Assembly: GCF_000961885.1 (NCBI RefSeq)
Contig: NZ_JZKH01000004.1
Span: 62,001 to 126,000 of the forward strand
DNA length: 64,000 nt
Origin: Streptomyces rubellomurinus
GTDB lineage: Bacteria; Actinomycetota; Actinomycetes; Streptomycetales; Streptomycetaceae
Reading direction: 5' to 3'
The position numbers and the translations under genes are program-made. This document shows positions 26,362 to 34,762 of this stretch, one piece after another (position 1 is the stretch's first letter; each line of letters opens with the position of its first letter). Under the pieces are notes generated by a model. The model was given only the letters and a program-made list of their open reading frames with translations. It was not told the DNA's origin and searched no databases.

Positions 26362-28677
26362 TTGACCACGAAGTCCGCAGCCGCGGCGGCCCTCGCCACC
26401 GCGTACGGCTACCCCCGCCAGGGCCGGGGCCGGGAGTTGAAGAAGGCGATCGAGGGGTACTGGAAGGGCGCCGTCACCGCCGAGGCACTGCTGGCCGCGG
26501 CCGCCGACCTGCGCCGGGAGAACTGGCAGCAGCTCGTCGATGCCGGGATCGAGGAGGTCCCGACCGGTGACTTCTCGCTCTACGACCACGTGCTGGACAC
26601 CACCGTCGCGGTCGGCGCGATCCCGCCCCGGCACCGGGCCGCCGTCGACGCCGACCCACTGGACGGCTACTTCGCCATGGCGCGCGGCACCCAGGACGTC
26701 GCGCCGCTGGAGATGACCAAGTGGTTCGACACCAACTACCACTACCTGGTGCCCGAGTTGGGGCCGGACACCGTCTTCGCGGCGAACCCGGCCAAGGCCG
26801 TCGGCGAGCTCAAGGAGGCCCTCGCGCTCGGTCATGACGCCCGCCCGGTGCTGGTCGGCCCCGTGACGTACCTGCAGCTGGCCAAGCCGGCGCCCGGCGT
26901 CGCCGAGGACTTCGAGCCGATCACCCTGCTGGACCGGCTGCTGCCCGTCTACGCCGAACTCCTCGCCGAGCTGCGGGCCGCGGGCGCCGCGTGGGTGCAG
27001 CTGGACGAGCCCGCCCTGGTCCAGGACCGCACCCCGGCGGAGCTGAACGCCGCCGCCCGGGTCTACCGGGAGCTGGGCGCGCTGACCGAGCGGCCCAAGC
27101 TGCTGGTGGCGAGCTACTTCGACCGTCTCGGCGACGCGCTGCCCGTGCTGGCCAAGGCCCCGGTGGAGGGCCTGGCGCTGGACTTCACCGGACCGGCCGC
27201 CGCCAACCTGGACGACCTCGCCGCGGTCGGCGGGCTGCCCGGCAAGCGCCTGGTCGCCGGGGTGATCGACGGGCGCAACATCTGGATCAACGACCTGGGC
27301 GCCTCGCTGTCCACCCTGGCGACCCTGCTGGGCCTCGCCGACCGGGTCGACGTCGCGCCGTCCTGCTCGCTGCTGCACGTGCCGATCGACGCCACCCTCG
27401 AACGCGACATCGACCCGCAGATCGCCCGCTGGCTCGCCTTCGCCAAGCAGAAAGCCCGCGAGGCCGCCCTGCTGGCGCGCGGCCTGCGCGAGGGCACCGG
27501 CGCGATCACCGCCGAACTCGCCGCCAACCGCGCCGACCTGGCCTCCCGCGCCGCCTCGCCGATCACCCGCGACCCGGCCGTCCGCGCCCGCACCGCGGCC
27601 GTCACCCCGGGCGACACCCGCCGCGCCCAGCCCTACGCCGTCCGGACCGAGGCCCAGCGCGCCCGGCTCGGCCTTCCGCTGCTGCCGACCACCACCATCG
27701 GCTCCTTCCCGCAGACCACCGACCTGCGCCTCGCCCGAGCCGACCTGAACGCCGGGCGGATCGGGCCGGACACCTACCGCGAGCGGATGGAGGCCGAAGT
27801 CCGCGAGGTGATCGCCTACCAGGAGAAGGCCGGCCTGGACGTCCTGGTGCACGGCGAGCCCGAACGCAACGACATGGTCCAGTACTTCGCCGAACAGCTC
27901 ACCGGCTACCTCGCCACCCGCCACGGCTGGGTGCAGTCCTACGGCACCCGCTACGTCCGGCCGCCGGTCCTCGCCGGGGACATCTCCCGCCCGCACCCGA
28001 TGACCGTCGACTGGTTCCGCTACGCCCAGGACCTGACCGACCGCCCGGTCAAGGGCATGCTCACCGGCCCGGTCACCATGCTCGCCTGGTCCTTCGTCCG
28101 CGACGACCAGCCGCTCGCCGAGACCGCCCGCCAGGTCGCCCTCGCCCTGCGCGACGAGGTCACCGACCTGGAGGCCGCCGGCGCCGCCGTCGTCCAGGTC
28201 GACGAACCGGCCCTGCGCGAAACCCTCCCCCTGCGGGCCGCCGACCGCCCGGCCTACCTGGACTGGGCCACCGCGGCCTTCCGCCTCGCCACCTCGGGCG
28301 TGCGCGCCGACACCCAGATCCACACCCACATGTGCTACGCCGAGTTCGGTGCGATCATGACCGCGATCGACGAACTCGACGCCGACGTCATCTCCTTGGA
28401 GGCCACCCGCTCGCACATGCAGGTCGCCGGCGAGCTGGCCGGTGCGGGATACCCGCGCGAGGTCGGCCCGGGCGTGTGGGACATCCACTCCCCGCGCGTC
28501 CCCAGCACCGAGGAGGCCGTCGAGCTGCTCCGGGCCGGCCTCGCGGCGATCCCCGCCGAGCGCCTGTGGGTCAACCCGGACTGCGGCCTGAAGACCCGCG
28601 GCTGGCCCGAGACCCGCGCCTCCCTGGACAGCCTGGTCGGCGCCGCCCGCCGCCTGCGGGCGGAACTCGCCGGCTGA
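26362..28677 (+). CDS. metE: Cobalamin-independent methionine synthase
   Basis: 5-methyltetrahydropteroyltriglutamate-homocysteine methyltransferase, 771 residues, the full length of the family, with two TIM-barrel-like halves. The N-terminal half begins with GYPRQGRGRELKKAIEGYW. The C-terminal half has the zinc-binding and substrate residues: HTHMCYAEF (H-x-C), E in VISLEATRS, and the second cysteine in NPDCGLKTRGW. The homocysteine-binding segment TTTIGSFPQT is intact. The TTG start at 26362 has a good GGAGAG site. The cobalamin riboswitch just upstream explains its regulation: it is made when B12 is scarce. A strong hairpin follows the stop. Confidence 0.97.
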   Translation: MTTKSAAAAALATAYGYPRQGRGRELKKAIEGYWKGAVTAEALLAAAADLRRENWQQLVDAGIEEVPTGDFSLYDHVLDTTVAVGAIPPRHRAAVDADPLDGYFAMARGTQDVAPLEMTKWFDTNYHYLVPELGPDTVFAANPAKAVGELKEALALGHDARPVLVGPVTYLQLAKPAPGVAEDFEPITLLDRLLPVYAELLAELRAAGAAWVQLDEPALVQDRTPAELNAAARVYRELGALTERPKLLVASYFDRLGDALPVLAKAPVEGLALDFTGPAAANLDDLAAVGGLPGKRLVAGVIDGRNIWINDLGASLSTLATLLGLADRVDVAPSCSLLHVPIDATLERDIDPQIARWLAFAKQKAREAALLARGLREGTGAITAELAANRADLASRAASPITRDPAVRARTAAVTPGDTRRAQPYAVRTEAQRARLGLPLLPTTTIGSFPQTTDLRLARADLNAGRIGPDTYRERMEAEVREVIAYQEKAGLDVLVHGEPERNDMVQYFAEQLTGYLATRHGWVQSYGTRYVRPPVLAGDISRPHPMTVDWFRYAQDLTDRPVKGMLTGPVTMLAWSFVRDDQPLAETARQVALALRDEVTDLEAAGAAVVQVDEPALRETLPLRAADRPAYLDWATAAFRLATSGVRADTQIHTHMCYAEFGAIMTAIDELDADVISLEATRSHMQVAGELAGAGYPREVGPGVWDIHSPRVPSTEEAVELLRAGLAAIPAERLWVNPDCGLKTRGWPETRASLDSLVGAARRLRAELAG

Positions 28678-28679
28678 CA

Positions 28680-28736
28680 GCGGCCCCCGGGGGACCGGGC
28701 TCGGCACGAGGGCCGAGCCCGCCCCCGGGGGGCCCG
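28680..28736 (+). terminator. metE terminator
   Basis: Inner 9-bp stem GGGCTCGGC/GCCGAGCCC (28697-28705 with 28712-28720) extended by C-rich and G-rich outer arms. It begins directly after the metE stop. Confidence 0.75.
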
Positions 28737-28833
28737 CTCATTTGGCTTACACGCCCTCTTTACGCCGCCCTCCGGCCTCGCCCACTCTGAAACGGTCGAT
28801 GACTGGTGCGGGTGTCGGGCCGGGAGGGGACGG

Positions 28834-29985
28834 ATGTCGAAGGGCACCTCGGGGGAGTACTGGGTCGAGCCGGCGTTGCCGAGCAAGTTCAAGCACGACT
28901 TGTTGAGTCGGTACATACCGAAGTTCGGCGGGATGACCGGTTCACCGGGCGGTGAGGTGGTGTACCTGGACGGGTACGCGGGGGAGGGGCGCTATCTCAA
29001 CGGCGAGCCGGGGTCGGCCGACCGGGTGCTCAAGGTGGCGGCTCACCATCAGGCGAAGGGTCTGGTTCGCTGGACCTGTTTCTTTGCCGAGCGGTCCGCG
29101 GAGTCATTCACCCAACTCGAAGCGCTGGTCGCGGAGTACCGGTCCCGTGGCGTGGATGCGCGGGCCTTCCACGGTGACGTGCTCGGGCTGCTCGACGATG
29201 TGCTCGCTGCTGCGGTGGGTCGACCGTTGTTCCTGTTCCTCGACCCCTGTGGGCTGGCGCTCCCCTTCGACCGTCTGGTCGAAGTGCTCGCACGCCGACG
29301 TACCACCGGCACCTGGCCGCCCACCGAACTGCTACTCAACTTCAGCATGATGGCGGTGCGCCGGATTGGCGGCAACTCGCACTCCCCGAAAGGTTATGAA
29401 CGCACCAACAAGCGCCTTGACGCGGTCTGCGGTGGGACTTGGTGGCGAGAGTACTTCGCAGACGGCTACACCCACGACGCGGACGAGAAGGTGGCCGGCG
29501 AGTACAGCCTGCGCCTGGGGAAGGCGACCGGCATGCGCATGGTGTCGGTGCCGGTCACCAAGGGCCCGGGCCAGAAGGCGGTCTATAACCTGGTGTTCGG
29601 AACACGCAGCAACCACGGCCTCTGGGTCTTCGGCGACGCGCACGCCCGTGCCCGCGACACCTGGTGGGAGGGCGTCGAACTGCAGGAGGAGGCCCACGAC
29701 AACGCCCTGTTCACGATCGCGACCCTGCAACGGCCGGATCCGGCGCAGGTGCAGAAGGAAGCGGTACCGGTCATCGCCGAGAACATCCGGACGCTGCTGC
29801 AGCGAGGGAGATCGTTCAAGCTGGTGGACCACACGGTCCAGGTGTTCGGTGACTACTACGGCCAGGTACCGGAAACCGTCGTCGGCAAGGCAATTCGGCA
29901 ACTGGACGAGGCAGGTCTCATTGCCAAGGGAGGAAAGACGTCGAGGATCAAGAATCTGGAGCTGCGCCCGGCGGTCAGACGCTGA
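28834..29985 (+). CDS. tcmP: Three-Cys-motif partner protein TcmP
   Basis: 383 residues. The protein fits the TcmP family, defined by its regular neighbourhood with three-Cys-motif (DUF5131/Gp37-Gp68) genes. Visible landmarks: YWVEPALPSKFKHDLLSRYIPKFGG at the start, VVYLDGYAGEGRYLNG (a glycine-rich turn like a Rossmann or methyltransferase nucleotide loop), FLFLDPCGLALPFDRLVEVL, ELLLNFSMMAVRRIGG, and a C-terminal winged-helix-like part (VPETVVGKAIRQLDEAGLIAKGG). The reaction is not established. GGGAGGGGAC precedes ATG 28834. Its last 11 bases overlap the end of the convergent DUF5131 gene, the expected partner. GC at wobble positions is lower than in metE next door, a hint of transfer. Confidence 0.83.
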   Translation: MSKGTSGEYWVEPALPSKFKHDLLSRYIPKFGGMTGSPGGEVVYLDGYAGEGRYLNGEPGSADRVLKVAAHHQAKGLVRWTCFFAERSAESFTQLEALVAEYRSRGVDARAFHGDVLGLLDDVLAAAVGRPLFLFLDPCGLALPFDRLVEVLARRRTTGTWPPTELLLNFSMMAVRRIGGNSHSPKGYERTNKRLDAVCGGTWWREYFADGYTHDADEKVAGEYSLRLGKATGMRMVSVPVTKGPGQKAVYNLVFGTRSNHGLWVFGDAHARARDTWWEGVELQEEAHDNALFTIATLQRPDPAQVQKEAVPVIAENIRTLLQRGRSFKLVDHTVQVFGDYYGQVPETVVGKAIRQLDEAGLIAKGGKTSRIKNLELRPAVRR

Positions 29986-30721
29986 CCGGGAGCGGTAGTT
30001 GGTCCCAGGTACGCCCGTCGAGCAGGCGGCCGCCGGCCTTGGGCGTGTGGCCGCCCCACTGCTTGAAGAAGAAGGCCACGTCTTCCCGGTGACAGGTGTC
30101 GCGAAGGCCTCGGGCCCAGGCTACCTCCATGGGGCGGTGGCCGGGCCCGGACTCCCCACCCGCGATGACCCAGTGGATGCCGTCCAGCTCCAGACCGTCC
30201 AAGGGGCCCAACAGTGGCTCGCAGGAAAGGAATCGTACGGCGGCGGGAACCACTCGAAGGTCGTCGACCCGGCCGAGTTCTTCGGAGCTTTCCACTGACA
30301 CGCCCATCCAGACGTTGGACGGCCACTCCAGCCGGTCCGCCACGCGCCGCAGTCGGCGGGTCCGCTTGGTGAGCACCTGGTACGTGTGCTGAGGTGTATC
30401 CGCCATCACCGCGAAGACCCGGCGGACGAAGTCGAACGGGACACGGGCGTGGAAGAGGTCGGACATCGAGTCGACGAAGACCGTCCGCGGACCGCGCCAG
30501 CCGTAAGGCGCCCGTAGGGTGTCCGGGTGAAGGGTGAGACCGAAGCCCGGTCCCGAGGTCCGGGGATCGCCGTCGTTCCGGTACTTCGCGGCGCCCATGG
30601 CCTTCAACCGCTTCGCCAAGGTGAGCGCGTAGCAGTTGTCGCAGCCGGCCGACACCCGGTCACACCCCGTCGTGGGGTTCCACGTCACCTCCGTCCACTC
30701 GATCCCGCTGCGCTCGCCCAC
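29975..30721 (-). CDS. DUF5131 (phage Gp37/Gp68) three-Cys-motif protein
   Basis: 248 residues. Near the N-terminus: GIEWTEVTWNPTTGCDRVSAGCDNCYA, with the three cysteines spaced C-x6-C-x2-C, the signature after which the partner TcmP is named and reminiscent of an Fe-S cluster site. Further family motifs: VFVDSMSDLFHARVPFDFV, YQVLTKRTRRL, NVWMGVSVES, RFLSCEPLLGPLDGL, and IAGGESGPGHRPM, then FFFKQWGG. The same family occurs in phage genomes. GTG 30721 is chosen for its AGGAGCAGCA site and family-typical start. Convergent and overlapping with tcmP by 11 bases, which is unusual since the two are often co-directional. Function unknown; a nucleic-acid-related radical or Fe-S enzyme is a reasonable guess. 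Confidence 0.85.
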   Translation of the reverse strand: MGERSGIEWTEVTWNPTTGCDRVSAGCDNCYALTLAKRLKAMGAAKYRNDGDPRTSGPGFGLTLHPDTLRAPYGWRGPRTVFVDSMSDLFHARVPFDFVRRVFAVMADTPQHTYQVLTKRTRRLRRVADRLEWPSNVWMGVSVESSEELGRVDDLRVVPAAVRFLSCEPLLGPLDGLELDGIHWVIAGGESGPGHRPMEVAWARGLRDTCHREDVAFFFKQWGGHTPKAGGRLLDGRTWDQLPLPVSV

Positions 30722-30911
30722 TGCTGCTCCTGATCCTCGTCGTGCCCTGCGGCCCCGCCCCCGCAGTCGCCCGCATCCCGTGTTCGGGACCACCCTGCTC
30801 CGTTGGGCGCAGCCCTGTCGAACCCGGCAGGTCAGGGCGCGGACGGCGGCGGTCCGGCGAATCCGTGGCGAGCGGGACCGGGCGGTGCAGCGGGCGTGCG
30901 AGCATGATCGG

Positions 30912-31829
30912 ATGACTGCGACTGCCGAAGAGGCGTACGAGCTGCACCGGGTGGCGACACCCGTTCTGGAGATCGCCTACCACCGGACCGGCGGGCGGCG
31001 CCGGGAGACCGATCCTCCGGTGATCCTCTTGCACGGCTTTCCTTACGACGTGCGGGCGTACGACGAGGTGGCGCGGCTGCTCGCCGAGGCCGGTCGGGAG
31101 GTGTTGACGCCGTACCTGCGCGGCTACGGGCCGACCAGGTTCCTGGCCGACGACTCCCCGCGCAGCGGTCAGCAGGCCGCGCTCGCGCAGGACTTGGTGG
31201 AGTTCATGGACGCCCTGGGGATCGAGCGGGCCGTGGTCGCCGGCTACGACTGGGGTGGGCGGGCGGCCTGTGCGGCGGCGGCGCTGTGGCCGGAGCGGAT
31301 CCACGGCCTGGTCGCGGCGGGCGGCTACACCGTCCAGGACATCGCGCGTGCCGCGGAGCCCGCCGCACCGGAGGCGGAGCGCAACCTCTGGTACCAGTAC
31401 TACTTCCACTCGGAGCGGGGCCGCCAGGGGTTGGAGCGGAACCGTGAGGAGCTGTGCGGGCTGCTCTGGCGGCTCTGGTCCCCGACCTGGCCGCAGGCCC
31501 GGGAGGCCTTCGCCGCCTCGGCCCCCAGCCTGCACAACCCGGACTTCGTGGAGGTCACGATCCACTCCTACCGCCACCGCTTCGGCCTGGTCGAAGGCGA
31601 TCCGCGCTATCAGGAGCTGGAGGACGCGCTGGCCGGACGGCCGCCCGTCGTGGCGCCGACGATGGTGCTGGTCGGTGAGGAGAACGGCGTGATCCCCGCC
31701 GCGGACCAGACCGGCACCGAGCGCTTCACCGGGCCGTGCGAGGTGCGGACCCTACCCGGCGTGGGCCACAACGTCCCGCAGGAGGCCCCCGAGGCCTTCG
31801 CCTCGGCGATCCTGGACCTGCCGGTGTAG
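30912..31829 (+). CDS. Alpha/beta hydrolase, epoxide-hydrolase-like
   Basis: 305 residues, cytoplasmic. Oxyanion segment VILLHGFPYDVRAYDEV (HG-F-P), nucleophile elbow VAGYDWGGRAAC with Asp as nucleophile (G-x-D-W-G-G as in epoxide hydrolases and haloalkane dehalogenases), and catalytic His in PGVGHNVPQEAPEAF. A cap region rich in Trp and Tyr (NLWYQYYFHSERG) lies between. The Asp elbow favours epoxide hydrolase over esterase. It is transcribed away from the DUF5131 gene, with 190 bases between. Confidence 0.87.
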   Translation: MTATAEEAYELHRVATPVLEIAYHRTGGRRRETDPPVILLHGFPYDVRAYDEVARLLAEAGREVLTPYLRGYGPTRFLADDSPRSGQQAALAQDLVEFMDALGIERAVVAGYDWGGRAACAAAALWPERIHGLVAAGGYTVQDIARAAEPAAPEAERNLWYQYYFHSERGRQGLERNREELCGLLWRLWSPTWPQAREAFAASAPSLHNPDFVEVTIHSYRHRFGLVEGDPRYQELEDALAGRPPVVAPTMVLVGEENGVIPAADQTGTERFTGPCEVRTLPGVGHNVPQEAPEAFASAILDLPV

Positions 31830-32551
31830 CCCTGGGAACGATCAGCGGTTGCTGAGGCACCGAGATGTCCTCCGGGTGAGGCCGTACGAGCATCGGCGGG
31901 TGATCGACGATGAGGAGCTGTCGGGCCCCGACCTGGGCTGGGGGTAACACTCTGACATCTGGGGCGGGGTGGTAGACCGTGGCGTGCCCGGTGAGTCCGA
32001 GCACGCAGTTGTTAGTCGGGCTTCTGGACCCGGCCAATGCTTCCCACCCCGGTGGATCAGGCCACCGTGACCTTTCGAGCAGGTCGCTAGCTGTTCTGCC
32101 TCTGAGGTGCGGCCAGTGGAGATCCCGGTCCACTGGCCCGCTACCGTTTCGGTCGCACGTTCGGCTTTTCCCGCACAGCCTCGCTCGGCTTCCGGACGCA
32201 TCCACTGGTGCCTTCTTGTCTCGAGCCGGCCCTCAGAAGATTGTCCCGCTGGCTGATTGACCCACCGGCTACGTGGGTTCGTGACCTTGGCGCGAGAGCG
32301 AAGTCCGGCCGTTGTCCGACAGGTTCGCGCGGATCGGTGCGGAAGGAAGCGCGAGTGAATTCACGTGAATTGTATGCGACGGCAAGATCCCTGCGGGACT
32401 GTAGACAGTGGTCAACGGCTTGCTCCGGTGGGTCGAGACACACCGTTGTGGCGCAGCGAACAGCAGCGGCGCCCAGTACCGGGCTTGTGCCGGTACCCGC
32501 CTCCTGGAGAGTGGTGATGACCGAATCGTCCGACCATTTCAGGGGGTTTCC
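31830..32551. other. Gene-poor stretch upstream of the cyclic-nucleotide operon
   Basis: About 720 bases with no gene I can support. On the minus strand a frame gives LIVDHPPMLVRPHPEDISVP (about 31870-31930). On the plus strand a short stretch at 31841-31945 reads VLRVRPYEHRRVIDDEELSG and ends in a stop at 31946. Either might be the decayed end of a gene. The right half is AT-richer than the surroundings and contains the palindrome at 32358-32371, so the operon's promoter should lie here. Confidence 0.45.
32358..32371. promoter_or_regulatory. Perfect palindrome AATTCACGTGAATT, candidate operator/Crp-type site
   Basis: A 14-base perfect palindrome that overlaps a second one, GTGAATTCAC (32356-32365), about 180 bases before the first gene of the cyclic-nucleotide operon. 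GTGA and TCAC half-sites are the elements read by Crp/Fnr proteins, and the operon encodes one. The half-site spacing is not the canonical TGTGA-N6-TCACA. Confidence 0.45.
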
Positions 32552-33067
32552 ATGCCGGATTCGAACAGTGGGACTGCCGATCCCTCGCCCGTTCCGCTGG
32601 AAGCAGTGCTCGGCGTTAGGTCTGCGGCGGTGCTCGTGGAGCTCCAGCGTGCAGACGGGAAGGCTACCGCGCTCTGTGGGCTGGCCAGCGGCGCGCTGGC
32701 CGCGACGGTGGCGGCCGTCCCGCTCTGGTCCACGGGATCAGTGCTGCTGACCGCGGCGGTGCTGGGTGGCTGCGTGCTCCTGCTCGCTGCTGCGGCGGCT
32801 GCGCTTCTTGCCATCCGGCCGGTGACACCGCAGGGTCGGTCGCTGGTCGAGTCGGAGCTCTTTCGGCCGGGTCCCGGGTCGATGAGCACCGTCGCCGACC
32901 TGGCGACTCTGGAGCGGGCGGCCCTGATCGAAATGGAGGTGCAGCGCCTGCGGCGGCTGGCCGAACTCGCCGAGCGGAAGTTCCGGGCCGTTCGGACTGC
33001 AGTGGACCTGATCATTGTGGCGGGCACCGTGACCGGAATCGGCCTGTTGATTACCTGCACGAATTGA
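32552..33067 (+). CDS. Pycsar-type transmembrane effector (PycTM-like)
   Basis: 171 residues, integral membrane. Layout: short acidic N-terminus, LRR-free amphipathic helix VLVELQRADGKATALCGLAS, then two hydrophobic helices (about residues 48-65 and 70-90), a cytoplasmic segment with RPVTPQGRSLVE, a long charged helix (LIEMEVQRLRRLAELAERKF), and a last membrane helix (VDLIIVAGTVTGIGLLI). The 'RADGKA..L.G' start and 2+1 helix order match the Pycsar effector domain family, whose members disrupt the inner membrane when a cyclic nucleotide is made during phage infection. ATG 32552 follows GGGGG. First gene of the operon, 7 bases before the Crp gene. Assignment rests on pattern and the cyclase two genes later. 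Confidence 0.78.
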   Translation: MPDSNSGTADPSPVPLEAVLGVRSAAVLVELQRADGKATALCGLASGALAATVAAVPLWSTGSVLLTAAVLGGCVLLLAAAAAALLAIRPVTPQGRSLVESELFRPGPGSMSTVADLATLERAALIEMEVQRLRRLAELAERKFRAVRTAVDLIIVAGTVTGIGLLITCTN

Positions 33068-33074
33068 GAGCATC

Positions 33075-33764
33075 ATGCCCCTGTTGTCCGAGGAAAATCA
33101 GGGGGGGCACATGTATCTCTGCCATGAATCTATCATCGGTGATCAGCTCTGGTCGGAACTGCGCAATCTCGCGCCAGAACGCACCCGTCCCGCCAGATCC
33201 ATGTTGCTCCGCCAGGGTGACCCCGCCACCCAGGTGATCCTGCTCAGTTCTGGATCCACCCTGGTCACCCTGGCGGGCGCCAACGGTGAGCAGACCCTGC
33301 TGGCCGTCCGTGGCGCCGGAGAACTGCTCGGCGAACTCGCGGTCCTGGACGCCCAGCCGCGCTCGGCCTCGGTGATCGCCGCCGAACCGTGCCGCGTCCA
33401 CCTCATCCCCGCTCCCGATTTCCTCGCCTTTGTCCTCGAACACGATCTGACAATTTCCTTGCTGCGGCACGCCATTGCACGTGTCCGGGAGTCGGAGGCG
33501 GTCAGGCTGGAGATGGCGACCGCGCCGGTTCCGGTGCGCTTAGCCGCGGCCCTGGGTCGATTGGTCCAGGCGGCTTCCCGACACGGTGCCGAGACCATGG
33601 TGCGGTTGACCCAGACCGAGCTGTCGCAGCTGATCGGAGCCTCCCGGAACGGCGTGGGCAGCGCGATCAAGCCGTGGCGGGAACGGGGTTGGCTCGGGAC
33701 CGAGGCCGGCGGGGGCCTGGTCATCCGCAACATGTCGGCCATCCAGGCCGACGTGCTCGCCTGA
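33075..33764 (+). CDS. Crp/Fnr-family cyclic-nucleotide-responsive regulator
   Basis: 229 residues. The N-terminal cNMP-binding jelly roll includes RSMLLRQGDPATQVILLSSG and the phosphate-binding cassette G86-E87-L..PRSA (GELAVLDAQPRSASV), with the Arg96-Ser97 pair that holds the cyclic phosphate in CRP. A long dimerisation helix follows, then the C-terminal winged helix VRLTQTELSQLIGASRNGVGSAI. ATG 33075 has GAGAG; an internal ATG at 33111 has a G7 tract and is a real alternative. Sitting between a Pycsar-type effector and a cyclase, it probably reads the cyclase product and controls this operon. A 24-bp hairpin follows its stop. Confidence 0.88.
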   Translation: MPLLSEENQGGHMYLCHESIIGDQLWSELRNLAPERTRPARSMLLRQGDPATQVILLSSGSTLVTLAGANGEQTLLAVRGAGELLGELAVLDAQPRSASVIAAEPCRVHLIPAPDFLAFVLEHDLTISLLRHAIARVRESEAVRLEMATAPVPVRLAAALGRLVQAASRHGAETMVRLTQTELSQLIGASRNGVGSAIKPWRERGWLGTEAGGGLVIRNMSAIQADVLA

Positions 33765-33769
33765 GTGAC

Positions 33770-33819
33770 GCAGGCCACCGCGATGGTGCCCAGTCCTGGG
33801 CACCATCGCGGTGGCCTGC
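33770..33819 (+). terminator. Perfect 24-bp hairpin between Crp and cyclase genes
   Basis: Arms 33770-33793 and 33796-33819 are fully complementary with only 2 bases between. It starts 6 bases after the Crp stop and ends 53 bases before the cyclase start. It could be an internal terminator or attenuator limiting cyclase expression, an mRNA-processing site, or a protein-binding element. It is one of the two longest perfect hairpins I found in the window. Confidence 0.7.
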
Positions 33820-33872
33820 CGAGCACCATGGGGCCTCGTCCACCGCCCCGACTGCCGAAAGGCCGCCCACCC

Positions 33873-34718
33873 ATGACTTCCTCCGCCTTCGCGCCGGACC
33901 TCGACGCACAGGACCACGACGTAGCGGGCCGTGACGTCCCGCCCGAGCAGGCCGTTCTGGTCGTCGACATGAAGGGCTACAGCCGACTCCCCGAAGCACA
34001 GATGGCACCGGTCCGGTCCGATCTGGACAGCATCCTGGAGACGGTCTTCGTCCAGAGCGGACTGCCCGCGCCCCACACCCTGGGCGCCGGGTACAAGGAC
34101 ACGGGCGACGGTGTCATCCTGCTCCTCCCGCCCCGACACGCCGCGCGGCTGGTCGATCCTCTGCTGGGGCACCTGAGTGCGGCGCTCCAGCGCTACGAGG
34201 GCGTGCGGATGGCCGCAGCACCGGCCATCCGCGTCCGTGCGGCCGTCCACGTCGGCCCGCTGAGCGTCCCCGACCATCGTGGCGCCGCGATCAACGACGC
34301 CTGCCGGCTGGTCAACAGTGACGCGGCTTACCAGGCCGTCGCGGCTGCGACCGCCAACGGGCTGTTCCTGGCGGCCGTCCTCTCGGAGCCCGTCTACCAA
34401 CGCTCCGTGCAGGCTGGGCGTACCGGCATGGAGATGACGGAGCGACAGTTCCTGGCGACTGTCGCCCGGGTGGCCGAGAAGCCCGGGTTCGAGGCGCCGT
34501 GCCGCCTGCTCGTCCCGGGCCTGCCTGCCGACTTCCTTCGCGGGTACCTGACCGCCCCTGGCAGCCCCGCGCCGGGCACTGCTTCCACGCCTCCGGCTCA
34601 CCCCGCGCCGGAGCAGCCTGCCAGGGCGGGGGCCGTCTTCAACTTCAACGGAGCGGTTACCGATCCCGTCATCGCGGACGAGATCAAGAACCTCCGGATC
34701 GACCGCCGCAGCCGCTGA
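33873..34718 (+). CDS. Class III nucleotidyl cyclase (Pycsar PycC-like)
   Basis: 281 residues, cytoplasmic. The catalytic domain spans about residues 26-190. Metal-binding D32 lies in LVVDMKGYS and D79 in GYKDTGDGVILLL. The transition-state pair N141 and R145 lies in INDACRLVNS. The residues that read the base in purine cyclases are K75 (K-D-T-G-D) and D134 (P-D-H-R-G), the adenylyl-cyclase pairing. A Pro/Ala linker (about 232-252) leads to the C-terminal tag FNFNGAVTDPVIADEIKNL, which resembles a segment near the N-terminus of the next protein. ATG 33873; GAAAGG precedes. Within this operon it should be the second-messenger synthase triggered by infection or stress. The product, cAMP or a pyrimidine cNMP, is open. 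Confidence 0.83.
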   Translation: MTSSAFAPDLDAQDHDVAGRDVPPEQAVLVVDMKGYSRLPEAQMAPVRSDLDSILETVFVQSGLPAPHTLGAGYKDTGDGVILLLPPRHAARLVDPLLGHLSAALQRYEGVRMAAAPAIRVRAAVHVGPLSVPDHRGAAINDACRLVNSDAAYQAVAAATANGLFLAAVLSEPVYQRSVQAGRTGMEMTERQFLATVARVAEKPGFEAPCRLLVPGLPADFLRGYLTAPGSPAPGTASTPPAHPAPEQPARAGAVFNFNGAVTDPVIADEIKNLRIDRRSR

Positions 34719-34762
34719 GCCGACACCACTCCGTCCGCCATATCCGTACAAGGGAGAAGCCT

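Noticed and set aside
26131..28707. An 858-residue minus-strand frame opposite metE
   Set aside because: Gly/Gln/Val-rich shadow of metE; the plus strand is the full-length MetE.
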